This document shows, in pieces, positions 11,356 to 24,753 of a stretch of DNA of 64,000 nucleotides; positions within the stretch are counted from its first letter, which is position 1; the number at the start of each line of letters is the position of its first letter. The translations under genes and the position numbers were made by a program. Location: the NCBI GenBank assembly GCA_022059125.1, contig JAEUWY010000005.1:4588001-4652000 (forward strand). The letters are read 5' to 3'. This stretch comes from Corynespora cassiicola. Taxonomy: Eukaryota > Ascomycota > Dothideomycetes > Pleosporales > Corynesporascaceae. The notes under the pieces were generated by a model. It made no database searches. It had not been told where the DNA came from and was given only the letters and a program-made list of their open reading frames with translations.

Positions 11356-14300
11356 AAAGGCGTTCGAGATGTTCGTGGATATATCTAAGAACGGGCTATA
11401 AAGCTCAAGCCTTTTCTTTTCAATCATGGGGAAGTGTTCATTGTAAGATGCGGGTATCATACAATATGTGGTGTTATGGTTCTCCTATACAATCCTATTA
11501 GAACATGGTGGAAACCGAGGGATACACTAAGCAGTAAAACCTAGAGGATGTGAACACTCCAGGTCCCGAACAGATCTTTTGTGATGTACACAAGGCCAAA
11601 TGCTGTAGACATTAGTGATATGCAAAGGATTGAATCATGATCTTCAATCGCCAGCCAGCTCCTCAAGATTCGAGTATCCTTAAGAACATTGTGGAGACTT
11701 CAACTATGTCAGAACAACTTACTGCCCTGTGGCAGCACTCTGAGTTGAAGTTGGGTCATATTAATCGGAGCGAATTCATTCAAAGAGATGCGGTGCGACC
11801 GTATAGCCTTGCTAACAGATTCCTGGAAAGCATCCTCCCAGAATCCAAGGGGGATGAATTACTTCCCGAAAATTTTGACGAGAGAGAAGATAGCTAACCT
11901 GCTGCCCCAACTTGCACAGCTCCGTTCTCGCAACATCTCGCGTGCTTGCCCTTCGCCGCTCGGGCCGATAGATCAACCCATACGCGATGAATCCTTCACC
12001 AACCAGTCGCCCCAACTATTGGTCGCCTCGCCCTGGTGATCTGCACCGGCATATCACTCTCCTAGAACCGGATATATGCGTAGAGTAACAGTTCTTCATG
12101 GTGATCACGGGTGTGATAGAGATGAGCGCAGCGATGTGGTCCAAGGCTCGTTTAGCAATGCCTCGCATCGTTAGCCTCACCATTTGAGCCGGCCCGCTAA
12201 TCATGGAGTAGTGGGGTGTTTCACGGCGCATAAGGGTGCTAGAACAAGTCAGATAGATTGGACGGGAGTGCGTGAACCGGTTACCCGTAGCCGAGCTAAA
12301 TATTCTTGTGCTGTAAGGGATGAGCAATGGGTAAAGGGGTTCCTTGCCGTCTAGGAAGACACCGGGGGGTGCGGCGAAGTGCGCACTTGTGATGAAAAAT
12401 CTCGTAGCCTCTAGTCCTCCACACATTTGTGATGACTACGGCTGTAGAAGGATTTTACTGGTTGCCTCGTCACGTTGTGGATGGAAAAATGAGGCAGGTG
12501 GGTTGCAGCGGCTCGCCTCAATATCTGACATTTCCGGATTTTGCTGCTCGTGTGATAGTCCACGACGCCCTGGAGTGTGAGTATGGCACATTGGCATCTC
12601 GGGTTCGGGTCCGCAATCTGCGACGACACGCCATATTGCCTCTGCCACATGCGACCAGGCTCATCTATGTGAGCAAACCTTGGGGATGGCTGGCTCAATC
12701 AAAAGCAGCAGTCACTGCGAGATGGTGCGCGTCAGTCTGGTGATGCTGCCCAAACTCTTCAATATGAAGACAAAATAGCCTAGCTCAAGCATTTGGAGGT
12801 GGCAGTATGATCAGCAGTCGAGTTTGGTTGTGATAGTGAGACAGCGGCACTTGGAATGGCGAGCACTGCCCTCCTCTATTTCGAGGAGGCAACATGTGCT
12901 TCAGGCTATCCGGGGCTCTCTATTGGTGCCGACGTGTATCCGTAGTCCACCGGATTAATGTTCCACAACGAGAATCTGCTAGGCGCTTACGAGGCGATGA
13001 GCTCATGGAGAAGGTTCGTCTCAGCTCTGACACCCGTAAAGTCATTCGATTGCCGTACGATGGCTACCAAGCGCCTGGACAAGAATCGTGTTGCCGATGT
13101 AGGCTGGTGTAATTAGATTTTTTCCCGAGGGTATTCGAGACGCTTTAGGTGTGAAGTATGCAGGCCTTCGATGCGTTTTCTAGGCGCCCGCCCGCGTCCG
13201 GTGAATCGGGGTGCCCCTCCAAGGACGATAGGCCTGAGGCAAAAGGCAGATGTCGCCCTGAGACTCCTTCATCCTGGTCTGCATTTGCGTTGTCATTGTG
13301 CGTAATTGCTATGTGGAGTTAAGAGGATTACGGTGGCCGAAAAGAGCTGATAAGGCAGGTGATATTCCTGATGCCTGACTTCTCCCCCCACCCCGCGGGC
13401 GGTGAGCGGTGACAGCAGTATCACGGGAAAGAGGAGCAAGGGGCTCCGAGCGCCACTTGGGTAGCAAAGCAAGACCACGACTATGGCCCGGGGCCAGGGG
13501 TTGAGCGCGATCCACATTATGTTTTCTGGTTGACATCTGGGATCGGGGAGGTGGGAAGCCCGTCTCGGTACCAGTTCTGGACTACTTCGGACCGTGCCAC
13601 AGCCCGGGACAGTAACGTCTGGTGTGGAGTCCGTGGGGAAACAGACTGTCGTAGCCAGAATCGGCCAGGTGAACCATGCTGTAACAATGGGACTCCCTCA
13701 GATGAGTGTCACGAAGCTTCACCCAAGGCCTTGTACATGGCAGTGAGGGCCTCTGTATCCCCCACCTCCCGTAAATCGCGCGCGCCTCGTCGTCATCAAC
13801 TTGCAGCATGCTGCTTAAAGAGGCGGCGCTCAGGAGAATAATGCGGGGTAAACTCCGTCGAGTGTGTTGGCATGAAGCGCTGAGGGCCGTTTGCAAACCG
13901 GATCCAGCTGGTCGGATCCAGCATTGGGCAGAAGTTCGGATGCACGTCAGCGTAGTCTTGTTGCGTGCGCTGTCGTGAGGGTGGCAGAGGCCACTTGATG
14001 CACGATCCCCGAACCCTGAGATATGGCGACCAAGAGATGAGTTCAAGAACGTGCGCGATTTGCGTCCGTGGGAGACCAGACGGACGGGGGAGATTTACTC
14101 TGGAGTGATGATCTCACACTGCAATCGGGCCTTCAACGGCAAAGCCTCACTGTTTTGCGCGGTCTAGAAGTACCTGTGTTGACTTGCGGAGTTGACACTG
14201 TCGCACCTCTCTACCCACAGCAGCAACGCCGTTATCCACTTGCCGTGTCTCGCCGCCTGCCGACAGCTGCGACGTGTCTTCGGGATCATGTGGAGTGGTT

Positions 14301-17300
14301 GACGAGGTACTCCTGGCAAGCCTCAGGCGCAATGATGTTGGTGAGGTTTGCCACGAGATTCGGGCGGCTTTTCCATCATACCACCCGCACGATCCGTAAG
14401 CGACGTAAAAAAGGAAATATCCCGAAAGCTGGCCAGTCAGAGGGCCATGCCGTGGTGTTGGGCGCGAAACATTACCTTTGGGGATGCAAAACTGCCCAGT
14501 AAGCGAGTAGGGCCGGCGCTTTGGTCCCAAAGGATGTTCCTTGCGTTCCGGAGGTCCGTTTGGAAATTGACAGAGGGAAATTGACGGCGGTGAGGCCAGC
14601 CCAACGCTAGACACCGGATACCTGTCAAGGCCACTTCTGGAATCGGGGTCAAGAGATACTGAGGTTTCCTATAGTCGATTCGAGCCATGATCATCGCTCT
14701 ATATTTCAGGGTGGTGGGAGCTGCCAAGTCGCAGCCGCGCTGGCGGTGCTACACGGCGGCTACCAACGAGACACTCGAGACGGAAAAAGGAAGAAAGGGG
14801 ACAAAGAAGAACGTCTTTGCAGGATTGACGCTGCAACCACAGTGGCAAATGCATATCTTATATCAAATTCCCTCCCATCGCATATTTGGGGGGGCAGACG
14901 TGTCCGATGCGCTGTCTCCGCGAGGGCCATTTCTCCCTGTGGCCCTGCGTCGTGATAGCACAGCAGTCGTAAGACATTGTCGGGTAAAACTGAACGGACG
15001 GCGAGACGCACGCTGCGATTTGAACCAAAAGAAACCTTGCAGCGAGGCAGGGCGTTGCGTCGTATTGGTGCCCGATCGCCGTCGGGCACAGGGCGAGCAA
15101 AGTGAGGCGGCAGCGTCCTGCGGGTCAGAGGAGCCCAACTAGGATGTGCAACCACCACCGCACCGCGCAAACTCACGCTGATGCTTTGCTGCCGGTGTCA
15201 ATATTGTTTTGGCTTGGGGCATTCCTCGGAGGTATGGCTAGGGCTGAGCCTGCTACCTATATTAATCCATCCTGAGCTCCCGAGGTCTTTCGATCCCGCG
15301 ATTAACGACCCGATTCATAACCAAGATCGACTCCCATACGTTTGATTTCTTTACAGTTTCCTTGAATACGTCTTCAAAATGGTCGGAACCAATTCGTACT
15401 TTGTCCCTGGATATGGCATTTCGAGGGCGGTGATACAGAACGAGATCCGATACCATTGCGGGCCAGATGCAATTGTCCGGCCGTATACCCACCAGGTAGG
15501 GCATCTGAACTTTTGACGGTGCGATCGTCGCTGGTGCAGCAAGGCTGATTTGATCATCAGGGACGAGATGGTTTCCTAGTAACTACCTCGGGGCCACCGT
15601 TAACCAAGGTATTGGCGCTCTGCGAGACGATGCCATGACCATCCGGCTGACAGTCGCAGGCTCAAATCGAGGACCTCAAGCTATCGTCGCAAGAATACGA
15701 GGAGAAGCAGTCCCGGAGAGCCGACGAAGTGGATGTCTTTGTCAACCAGCCCATACCCGTGGGCCAGAGGATACGGAGAAGCGGGTGACTTGGGTCTACC
15801 AGTCCAAAAGGCTTCGGTCATACCATTCTAGCGAAGGAGTTGTTCGGGAGTTTGTTTGATATCCCTTTATTCGGTTCCATCCACGTCCTTCTTGAAGCCG
15901 CCGATTCTTCCTTCAACCGACCACCACGCTCAAAGTCGCCGAGCCTATACGTTATTGCCGGATGTCATACGTCTTTTCATACGTCTTTCTCGATCAGGAA
16001 ATCTTTGGACTGTACTAGGATGGCGTTGTCGGGAGTTTCGGATGGGTCACAAGTTGGACATCTCCGTTGTACTTCCTTTATGTTTCGAATACGTCTCATC
16101 AATGTTGAATTGAATATTGATCACTCCATATCTCTTGGTTCCATGTCCTGTCCCTGTTTCCCCAATTGAAGCACTGCAGCTTCATTATTCTTTGGATGGG
16201 CCCATTGGATGGACGCATGTGCTTTGGTGTAGAGTCAAATGAGGATTGACACTATTGTCCCAGTTAATGTCCTTGAGTTGAACATTGTTGGTCCGGCTTT
16301 CCTTTTGCTCCAATCATCGTATGGAAATGGTTGTAGTCGCCCAGTTCCGCCATGGCCAGCGCAGCAATGAGCATTTTCGGAAAAAGGTCGGAGAAACTTG
16401 GGTAGCCAGCCTCCCGAGGTCAGAAGGCTCCGCGGACCAAAGCACGAGACTGGACACCAGACGCCACGGAAAAGACGCTGAAAACAACCTCCATGGCCCT
16501 GTCACATCTGACTCGATTCGTTCGGCGCTGCCTCACTTGGCTGCTTGATAAGAGGTATTGCATAATCTTGCCGCGCATCAGCCCGCGTGCGCCTGGCCAC
16601 ACGGAACTCGACGTCTGTACAAAATGTCAGCTGAGCCCCGATGTTGAACAAGATATTCAGGTCGACCCTATTGCCGCTGCCTAAATGCCTCACTTCACAG
16701 CTTTTGGCGATAGGATTCCTACGGAGTGACCTCCGCGTAGTACGAACCAGACCTGATTCAGCACGCGCACGATAGCTCTTGATCCTGAATGCTGCGACCG
16801 AGTCAATGAAGGGTAGCGCCTGCGCGAAAGCCTCGAAAAATCTGGCGACGACGCCCAATGTGTCTCTTTCGCCTCGACTGGGGCGGACGCCCTGTAATTG
16901 CTGACCGGCTTCTTGGCAGATCCTCAACACCAACGCGACGGCTTGACTGGAACCTGTGCCCTATACAAACGACCTAGATTCGGAGCCTACCACTCCAGAT
17001 GATGAGGGTGAGTGACGAGGGCAATGGATGAGGCGAAAAGGAGAAGGACGCTCGTTGGAAGCCAGTTCGCTAGCTCACGCTGTTGATTGGCAGGCACGAG
17101 CCACCGGTGAGTTTTCGATACACTATTCTCGTGATTTGGCTTTATTGTTTCCGATCATTTCTTTATCCCGCAGCTACTTGTCGATATTCCTCCGGCCTGA
17201 GGGTCTTGGTGCATTTCCGCCGCTTAGCATTCTCCTATCCGAATTTTCGACTACGCCCTCGCCCACGTCTTTGCCCTTGCCCTTGACCGGCACATCAAGT

Positions 17301-17925
17301 TCGCCGAAAAAACTCACCGAAATAATCAACCCGGTGGAAGACAGAAATCAGCCTAAAGAATGTAGACCCCATGGCTGGTGGACATGCGACAGCACCAGGC
17401 TGCACTGTGAACCATGCAGGCCATCTCGTCTGCAAGGACCAGAATGTTTCCAATCATCGTTCTGAATGTCTCCTATCATTCAGACGAGGTCGCTAGGTCT
17501 GATTTGTCGGTTTGAACCTTGGTCGAGGGAAATTCCTCAGCCCTTTATTCATGGGCAGCCCGATCTCACTGTTCAGAATGAGCCATTGAAGAAAATGAGG
17601 CTCAACTTCAACCCGAGGACCTGAAAGGTACTTTACTGTATCAAGACGCCAATACTCCAAGGCAAAGCAATATAGGCTCTCAAGGCAATACTATTACTAA
17701 TAATGATTATACTAAGGATCGTAATACCGCAGATGCAGACATCTCAGCATCAAAAAGGAACGTAGGAACCGTCGCTATGCAACCCGCCAACAATGCAAAA
17801 ACAAGAAAAGAAAAACAGAAACCAAGAAACAGAAGGAGGGAAAAAAAAAGGGTCCAAAGAAACTCAACCCCAGGCATTACCACATATTACCCCTCATTAC
17901 CATCCCTCCCCCGTCGTTTGACCAT
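11356..17925. other. Long gene-poor region
   Basis: About 6.5 kb contain no gene I can support. A short ATG frame at 11637-11897 (86 codons) is hydrophilic and unrecognised. It may be the tail of the decayed neighbourhood. At 17028-17465 a frame contains a HGWWTC-like, cysteine-containing end that faintly recalls fungal zinc-ribbon proteins, but it lacks the full cysteine set. GC content looks ordinary, so this is not an obviously RIP-mutated AT island. I see no long terminal repeats or inverted repeats by eye. Confidence 0.35.
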
Positions 17926-18324
17926 CTACCAGTCCCTAACATAGCAGCTGAACATAAACTTGCTGACATCCGTCTCCACCGCCTTCTGCGCAAACCCATC
18001 GATGTCCAAAAAGGTCTTGCGGTCATTGAGCTCGCCGACGAGCACCTCGTTGGCGTTGAAGAGCACGCAGTGCACGCCCTGGGGGATCGAGGTGAGCTGG
18101 GCGCTGGTGGCGATGATGAGCAGGTCCTTGTTCTGCAGCGCGGAGCCGGCGAAGACGTTGGAGAAGTAGACGGGCACGCCGTTGGCTTGGATGGTTGCGC
18201 TGGCGCCGGCGCCCGAGAAGTCGTTGTCGAGGCGGAAGTTTACGGTGGTGGGGGCTTGGGCGGGGGTGGGAGCCGCGGTGGCGGCGGCGGCGAAGAGGGC
18301 GAGGATGGAGGTGAAGGACTTCAT
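17926..18324 (-). CDS. Small secreted protein (effector-like), 132 aa
   Basis: This is a single-exon gene of 132 residues. The N-terminus MKSFTSILALFAAAATAAPT is a classic signal peptide with a likely cut after Ala18 or close by, leaving a mature protein of about 110 residues. The mature part has only two cysteines, Cys86 and Cys127, which could form one disulfide. It has alternating hydrophobic segments (VNFRLDNDF, VLVGELNDRKTFLDIDG) that suggest a small beta-rich fold. The frame stays open further upstream, but the signal peptide sets the start. A TATAAGTA element lies about 160 bases upstream, and a (GAT)n run lies in the presumed 5' leader. Small proteins of this type are common in the secretomes of plant-associated fungi. 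The role is unknown. Confidence 0.8.
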   Translation of the reverse strand: MKSFTSILALFAAAATAAPTPAQAPTTVNFRLDNDFSGAGASATIQANGVPVYFSNVFAGSALQNKDLLIIATSAQLTSIPQGVHCVLFNANEVLVGELNDRKTFLDIDGFAQKAVETDVSKFMFSCYVRDW

Positions 18325-20750
18325 TTTGGTTGTTGGAAAATGTGGGTTGGAAGTTTGAGAGTTGAGAGTTGGATGGAGGTGAAGGTAGTTGTTGGAGCTG
18401 GAAGCTTTGGATGTTGGATTGTTTGGATGACGGGATGGGATGATGATGATGATGGATACTTTTGAGCGGATATCACGTCCATACTTATACATTTCCTTCT
18501 GGGATGGATGCAGAGAACGTTGCTTCTGGCGATACTACCTCTTACGGCCGCAGTGGAGCACTGGGTCGTTGAGCGGTGACCTCGCCCAGCTACTCCGCAC
18601 TGCTCAGCCCTTCTCCACGCCCCAACCTTGCTCTCATCTTAGACAAGTTATGAACAGTGCGCAGCAGCTGAGCTAGAGGTTTCTCGTAGCAGATTCGGCA
18701 ATTGGGGTTGGTGGTGGCAGTTTTGCTTGGCGTGGGTAAGCATGCGGCTGTGCGACCCCATCAGCACCTGTGTGAGATGGGGCCGTTTTGGGCTAGTAGG
18801 ACGCCGTATGGGCTACACGTGCGCTGGACATGTTCGGTGCATGAGGCTTATGTTATTGGTGGGTCTGCCGAAGAGCACTTGGCTGCTATTTTTGTGTGCT
18901 TACACAACGGACGTGCACTTGCGGCTCGTCATGTTTGAGCAAGGAAATTCGATTCTGCGAGGTAATCTAGCCAGAAACGCGGAGTGCACATAACAGTGTC
19001 GAAATTACACGAGGGCTTGGGGCTGATTTTGTGCCTTGATGCTCAGCTGCTTAGGCCAATCATAGTCGTGAAATTATGTGCTGGCAATTATGCCAATGTC
19101 GAAAAGTTCTATGCGCTAGTAATGCGTGCTCAGCCCTGTGGAGCAATACGAATTGGCTGGCACTAAATCGACAACTTGTATAAGCAAATCTATTTGCGAG
19201 CTCTACATGTGTTTAACAGCTTACGCGCAAAGAATCACGAGCTCTGCACGCCGAAATGCTGTCAAGATGATGTTTACTACGTCTTGGCATGGACTTCACA
19301 AATGCTCATATCTAGAAAACAACACCTGATATACCTCAGAATAGGATAGTTACTTGTTCGCCTCCGTGTTGAATAGATTGTTTTGCCTTAGCAGCCACGC
19401 CATGCTACGTCATAAGGGTGGCTTGTCAAGCCAAACGATATTGGACTCAGTGGCACAGGCGCGGGAGGGAAATGGGATACCATACTGGTGGGAGGAACTG
19501 TGGAGATGTTTGCCAGGCGGTGGCTTTGGCGAGGCACGGGTTTATTGGGATGGAACACCTGTTGCTGCAAGTGCAGTAAATGATCTGCACACCGTATAGA
19601 CGATGTTCCGTGTGTTTTTGGCGCAGTAAGTTGGAAGGCTCCTAGATGAGGCATTTTGCAATGTTATTCTTCGACGGAAATGACTCTGTGGTAAGAGGCA
19701 CATACGGCTGAGGCTTCGGCTTGGGTTTGGCACGGTGTGCTGGCTCACGTGTACATGTATTGGGGGCCTTTATTGAGGCGAGTGGTTTCCTTGCAGATTT
19801 TCGTATCGTCTTTGCCCAGAGGGATTGATTCGGGCTGTTGTGGTCACATCTTCCGAATCAGCAAACTACGCCCCTTGGGGGCTCCACGGGTACCTGGGCA
19901 CCATACCAAATTCCATGAGCACACGTGACATAGCACCAACACCCGTGCATCCAAATCCCCACCGGCCCGACATCACGCCTCACACGCAGCTAACCGCCTC
20001 CAACTCCACCAGCGCCGTCTGTAAAGCTGCATCTGCACGCACGACCAGATCTCACGCCATCCAGCCCGACGCGATAATCCAAGCACGCCGCCCAATCACC
20101 GCCAGCGCGCCGGTGTAAAAGGGCGCCGGTACACCCGTCTTGCATACCAGCAAACTCTGCGGCCCCAGTATTAGTCACTGCCACGTCGAGACTGCGCGCT
20201 ATTTTGCAGTATGCAGGCAGCTCTATCCTAATCATGGCTGAGTGTGTCTCTCGTATGCCGCCACAGTCCACTGGGTCCGCAGTTTGTTCAGTATGGGAAT
20301 GGTTCTCTCGCCAGTTCACAGCCGCCTCCCAGTTCCAAGGATGACAGTGCTTCGAATAGTATTCCACGACATGGAGCGGTCCTTGGTTAGCTGCGTGTGT
20401 GTGTGGCACAGCTCCGTCTTCTTGGTGGAAAACTTTGATTACAATCTCCCGCATTATTAGATGTTGGTAAGGGCTGGAAGGATTCAAACCTTAAAATCTA
20501 CATTGCAGGCGCACTTATTATTAATCCTGCGGCTAACCAAAACGCCAATAATAGTAGATGCCTGCCCATAGGCGGCTTGGGTATCGTGAAGAGTAAAGAC
20601 AAAGGGCCACCAAGGCAACATGTGACTGCAAAGTCTGTCGGTGAAGAGGCTGTCAGAGGATGCGGCATGCACCTTTGACGACCTTTTACAAGCCTCATCT
20701 TGAAGAATATTGCTCCTCCCACCCTCACCCTCGTCCTTCGCCTTATCCAT
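18325..20750. other. Intergenic region
   Basis: The first 200 bases are the presumed promoter and leader of the small secreted protein gene, including the TATAAGTA element near 18480-18490. In the rest I see no supported gene, RNA or repeat. Confidence 0.4.
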
Positions 20751-23214
20751 CTAATTTTGCCGATGATTCCACTCCCCAGTCGCAAACTTCTTCGACGGCC
20801 CGATCGGCACCCCCTCGTACTTTCTCTTGCTACCTGTCGAGCTTGATGGCGACGACGCCCTCATAGGCGACTGCCTTCTTGCCTCATACCTCCCCTTCCC
20901 ACCCGTCGAGTCCAGCGACCACGTCCGCGGCGGAGCCCTCGTAGGCGATTGCCTTCTCCTATCATACCCACTCTTAGGCGACTCCCTTCTCCTATCATAC
21001 TCGCTCTTCCCATCCGTCGAGCCCGGCGACCACCCCCGAGGCGGCGGCGCCCACGTAGACGACTGCATCCCCCCCTCCTCCTCCCTCCTCCCCAATCTCG
21101 TCTCATTGGCTCCTACACCCGGATCGCCAAAGTCAACACGACCCCCTCTGCGCTCAATGAACGCCCTAATCTCCACAAGGTCCTTCTCCTGCTCCAGATT
21201 CTTTACTCGGGTGGAGATGCCGGGCTGCTCAAATCCATCAAGGCAATCGCGTTCCTCATAGCTGCCGCGGACGTGGCCGTGAACCTCGCACCACCTGCTC
21301 TTTCCCTCGGAGGGGGTGAGGCCCCGCATGCGAGCGTGCCGCTCGCACATGACTTCGTACAGGAACCTCGCCAGGGCGGAGTCGTCCGCCTGCGACTCGC
21401 GCAAGTGAAGTTGCTTGTAGCAGGTGTCAAAATCTAACCCGTAATCCGCGCGCCAGAGGTACGAGAACAGGATGGTTACCCACCGCGTTAACGGCGATTG
21501 TGGGCAGAAGTGGTACAGTCTGAGCACGGTCTTGAGGTCCGGAACATGCATTTGTTCAAAGGTCGTTATTTGGAATCTGATGAGGGTAGCGTAGGAGAGT
21601 GCGTCATTGCAGAGGAACGAGGACAAAATGTATAGATCGACGAGGTTCTCGAAATAGTGCGGGAGGTAGTAATAAGGTAGATAGGCTCGGACTTGGCCCA
21701 CGTTGTAGAAGTGCTTCATCAACCCATCGATCACTTGGGACTTACCGAGCTTGAGCCCATGCTTGATAGCGATTTTGTCCCAATCGCCATGATGTACTCG
21801 CACCGTTGGGCGTTGCTCGTCTTTGAAGCCTCTCCAGGAGAGCTCGGCTTTGGCCATGCGGCTGGTGGAGCTGCAGCCCATGTCTGCTTTCTTTTCCACG
21901 TAAGTTCCTGACTCATCCAGCGTTGAGACGAGTTGAGTTTCGGTGGTCTGAGTTGCCTGATCAACCATGCTACACATCTTAGAGTTCACCATGGAAACTT
22001 TTTCGATTATTACGTGACTGCAGTCGTCCTCAAAAAGCCGGCAGTTCTGACAAGTATTCGTAATCTGTGGTACAGGCAGGTTTTTGAACCAGCTGGAGCG
22101 GTATACTTTGCATTTGAGATCGCGCTTTACGCATCCCGTGCAAGGCTTTTCGCTTTCCATGCCATACCGTCCCTGGATCGCGCGAGCATGAGCAATTTCC
22201 AGCCGGCGGGCTGTGTCGAGTTCGCCCCAGCTCTTGGAGGTGACGTATTCGTAACCCGTCTCTCGTTCCTTGTAGGGTTCCCACGCATAACGGAGTATGT
22301 CGACCATGTATTGCATTTGCTTGGTCTTCTGTGTCTTAACTTCTTGAGACGAGGCAAGTACCACGAGGTCCAGGCGTGCTTTGGGAGGTACGCGTGTCAC
22401 CGTCTCTTGGGACTGCACCATGACGTTGAGCGTCAACTTTTGCGATGGCGGACAGTACTCGGCCGTCTCTTGAGTTTGTGCTGGAACAACAAGTTTCAAT
22501 GGCGTCGCCGGACGCAAGTCTGCCCAAGGGAACCTGTCGCGAAGCTTCTCCTCTAGCGAAGGATCCCTTTTCAGCTCATCTGCGTCCACCTCGAAAGTCG
22601 CTTTCTGGACAGCCCTAGGTTCCTCAATGGGTTTTGGTTTACCATTCAGCTCTTCTTGCGACACGTACTGTATCGCCACATCCGGAAAGCGACTTTCGAG
22701 CTCCTGTTCGATCTCGAATGTTTTGTCGTCTTCCAGAACCTTGAAGTCGACGCGTTGGACGTAGGCTGGGATCACATCTTTGCGGGCCGATTCCCAGGGC
22801 GGAGGCTCCTGGGCCTGCTCGATAGTTTGAGAGCCTTCAAACAGTGACTCAAAAATGAGATCGTCATTTTGTTGTGCTTGAATCTTTGCGTGCCAAAATA
22901 TGTCGTCTACGAGGGACTCGCTGATATCGGCACCCCATTTTCCAAGCTTCTCCATGGTATCGTAACCGTCAGCGGCGACGGTCCCCAGGATGATGCCGTC
23001 GACGCTGGCAGAGAAATCAATCTGCTTCGATCTGTGGCGGGGCGGTTAGTGGGGTGTCATGGGTGGATTGAGAGGCAGCCTACAGTCGATCCTGGTGATG
23101 GCGAACGCGGCAGCGCCTTTCGTGCTCACTTTTCCTCAAGGTATCAATCATCTCCCACTCACGCTTGCTCAGTCCGGTCTCGATATAATAGTGTTCATCT
23201 TTGGGGATCGTCAT
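20751..23214 (-). CDS. BTB-like protein with a split Zn2Cys6-type cluster and an RS-rich tail (two exons)
   Basis: Exon 1 is 23214-23084 and exon 2 is 23031-20751, joined by a 52-nt GTAGGC..CTAAC..CACAG intron, giving 803 residues. The join adds a 5' exon starting MTIPKDEHYYIETGLSKREW, which a single-exon model starting at the ATG at 22955 would miss. Near residues 200-275 there are three loose repeats of the form LxLxVxxQxQE. Further on, CTGCVKRDLKC and, 22 residues later, CQNCRLFEDDC together make a six-cysteine set with Zn2Cys6 spacing inside each half. The middle part (NLVDLYILSSFLCNDAL and following) resembles the region after BTB domains in fungal proteins. The C-terminus holds repeated DRRR(E/Q)SP units. 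The family is common in Dothideomycete-type genomes and lacks a defined function. Confidence 0.75.
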
Positions 23215-24753
23215 GGTCAAGGCGGGTCATGGCTATACGCCACAAAACAGAGAAAAGAATGTGGTGTGAGGTAGCTCTCCTGTGTCACGGTGGTGTAGTT
23301 GAGAAGCAATCGAGTGCAAAAGCATTCGGAGCGTCTGTCAATGCACCAGATGGAAAGGTTCGACTAGAGGCCAGACAGGGATGGCTGGTCGAGCTGGTGT
23401 GCTTCCGATCTGCCACTAGACGACCAAGATTGGCTCGACTTTGGGCGGGAGCGGTGGTTCGCAGGGTAGTGGAGGGCGGGAGCAGAAAACGGGGGGCGCG
23501 TGGCTAGACCTGTTTTCCGTTTGCTTTTTTATGTTGGTGGCGGGACCACCAAAGACGATGATTTCAGAGGCACAGTCGGCAAAGGAAAGAAGGTCGGAAG
23601 CCGATGAGGTTGCGCCGTCTGCGAGCTCATGGGCACTGGTAAATGAGAGCGAGCAGAGGGAATGGGGGAGGACGTGATGGGGAAAACAAAGCGGTGGCCG
23701 TTGCGCAGAGCAGAGAGTTCCCAGGTGCCAGAGACGTTTTGGCGCAGCCAGGACGGGACTAGCGCGGATGTGTACATGCAGGGGTCCTACGACTGGAGTG
23801 GCCTCGCGTGTTAGCGCGTCGTCTACCGCGTCGTCTACCGCATCGTTTACAGTGTAGCGTGAGCCTTAAGCGCTGCGAGATGCATCCAGTGGCTCCGGAC
23901 CACCTGAATCGCCGTCTCAGGTAGTTGCTTTTTTGATATCACGGTTCGACAATGCCGTAAAGGTGATGCTAGCCACGGATGTCAGGAACGTCAAGGACTG
24001 TCGCTAAACAGGGGACGCGTACCGCCCAGGCCCGATCAACAGGCCCACATTGAACGGGGAGTTGCCACCCCCAGCCGTTGGCTGGTCAATCACAGGCCAT
24101 CAGCCCAGGTGCCATGGTGCCATGGTGCCAACGCATCCTCCACTTGATGGCAGGAGAAGAGCCATCTTCCGCTCTGGAATGGACGGGCCGCGGGCACGTG
24201 ACAAAGCTCGACCAGAGCTTCGGGAACAACCTTGGAAGACGGTGAGCCGGGTTTCTAGACTGCAAATCCCCCATCCTTACAAGCGCGCACTGCATTGATT
24301 GCACTCCTGTTGATCTTCTGCACCCGTCATCGTTAGGTGATTTTGTGTACCATGACTAGCTGCAAGCGTGAAGCGCATGCTCTGATATCTCGTCGCGGTT
24401 AGCTTGCCAGATGAAAACCCTGATCACGAGTAGGGACCGTGTTACACAGATGCCTAGGTACCTAGCCAGTACGTGGTTTTAGGGCTGACAGCAACCTTGG
24501 ACGGGCACCCGTGGCACCATGGCCAATAAACTTTACGAGTCCCTGGAGCGTGAAGAGCTGCAAATACGAGCACACCAAAAGCGCCGAGCCGTTGTCCAAA
24601 TCACCGTCACATCACCTACGAGACGAACATGTTTTCCCCAGACCGTGCACACAATCAATTGCTTCTGCATACCGGGACATTGTCTTGATGCTTGGCCACG
24701 CCACAGGACCATGGTCGCACCTACCCAAAGAACCCTCCAGAACAACCTCGCCC
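23215..24753. other. Intergenic region
   Basis: The part next to 23215 is the presumed promoter of the BTB-like gene. I see no gene or repeat that can be supported in the remainder. Confidence 0.35.

Noticed and set aside
17028..17465. Plus-strand frame ending in a HGWWTC-like cysteine motif
   Set aside because: It only faintly resembles fungal zinc-ribbon proteins. The cysteine set is incomplete and no good start or splice context is seen.
20465..20500. GGATTCAAACC as a tRNA T-loop
   Set aside because: No matching acceptor stem, anticodon arm or A box can be placed around it.
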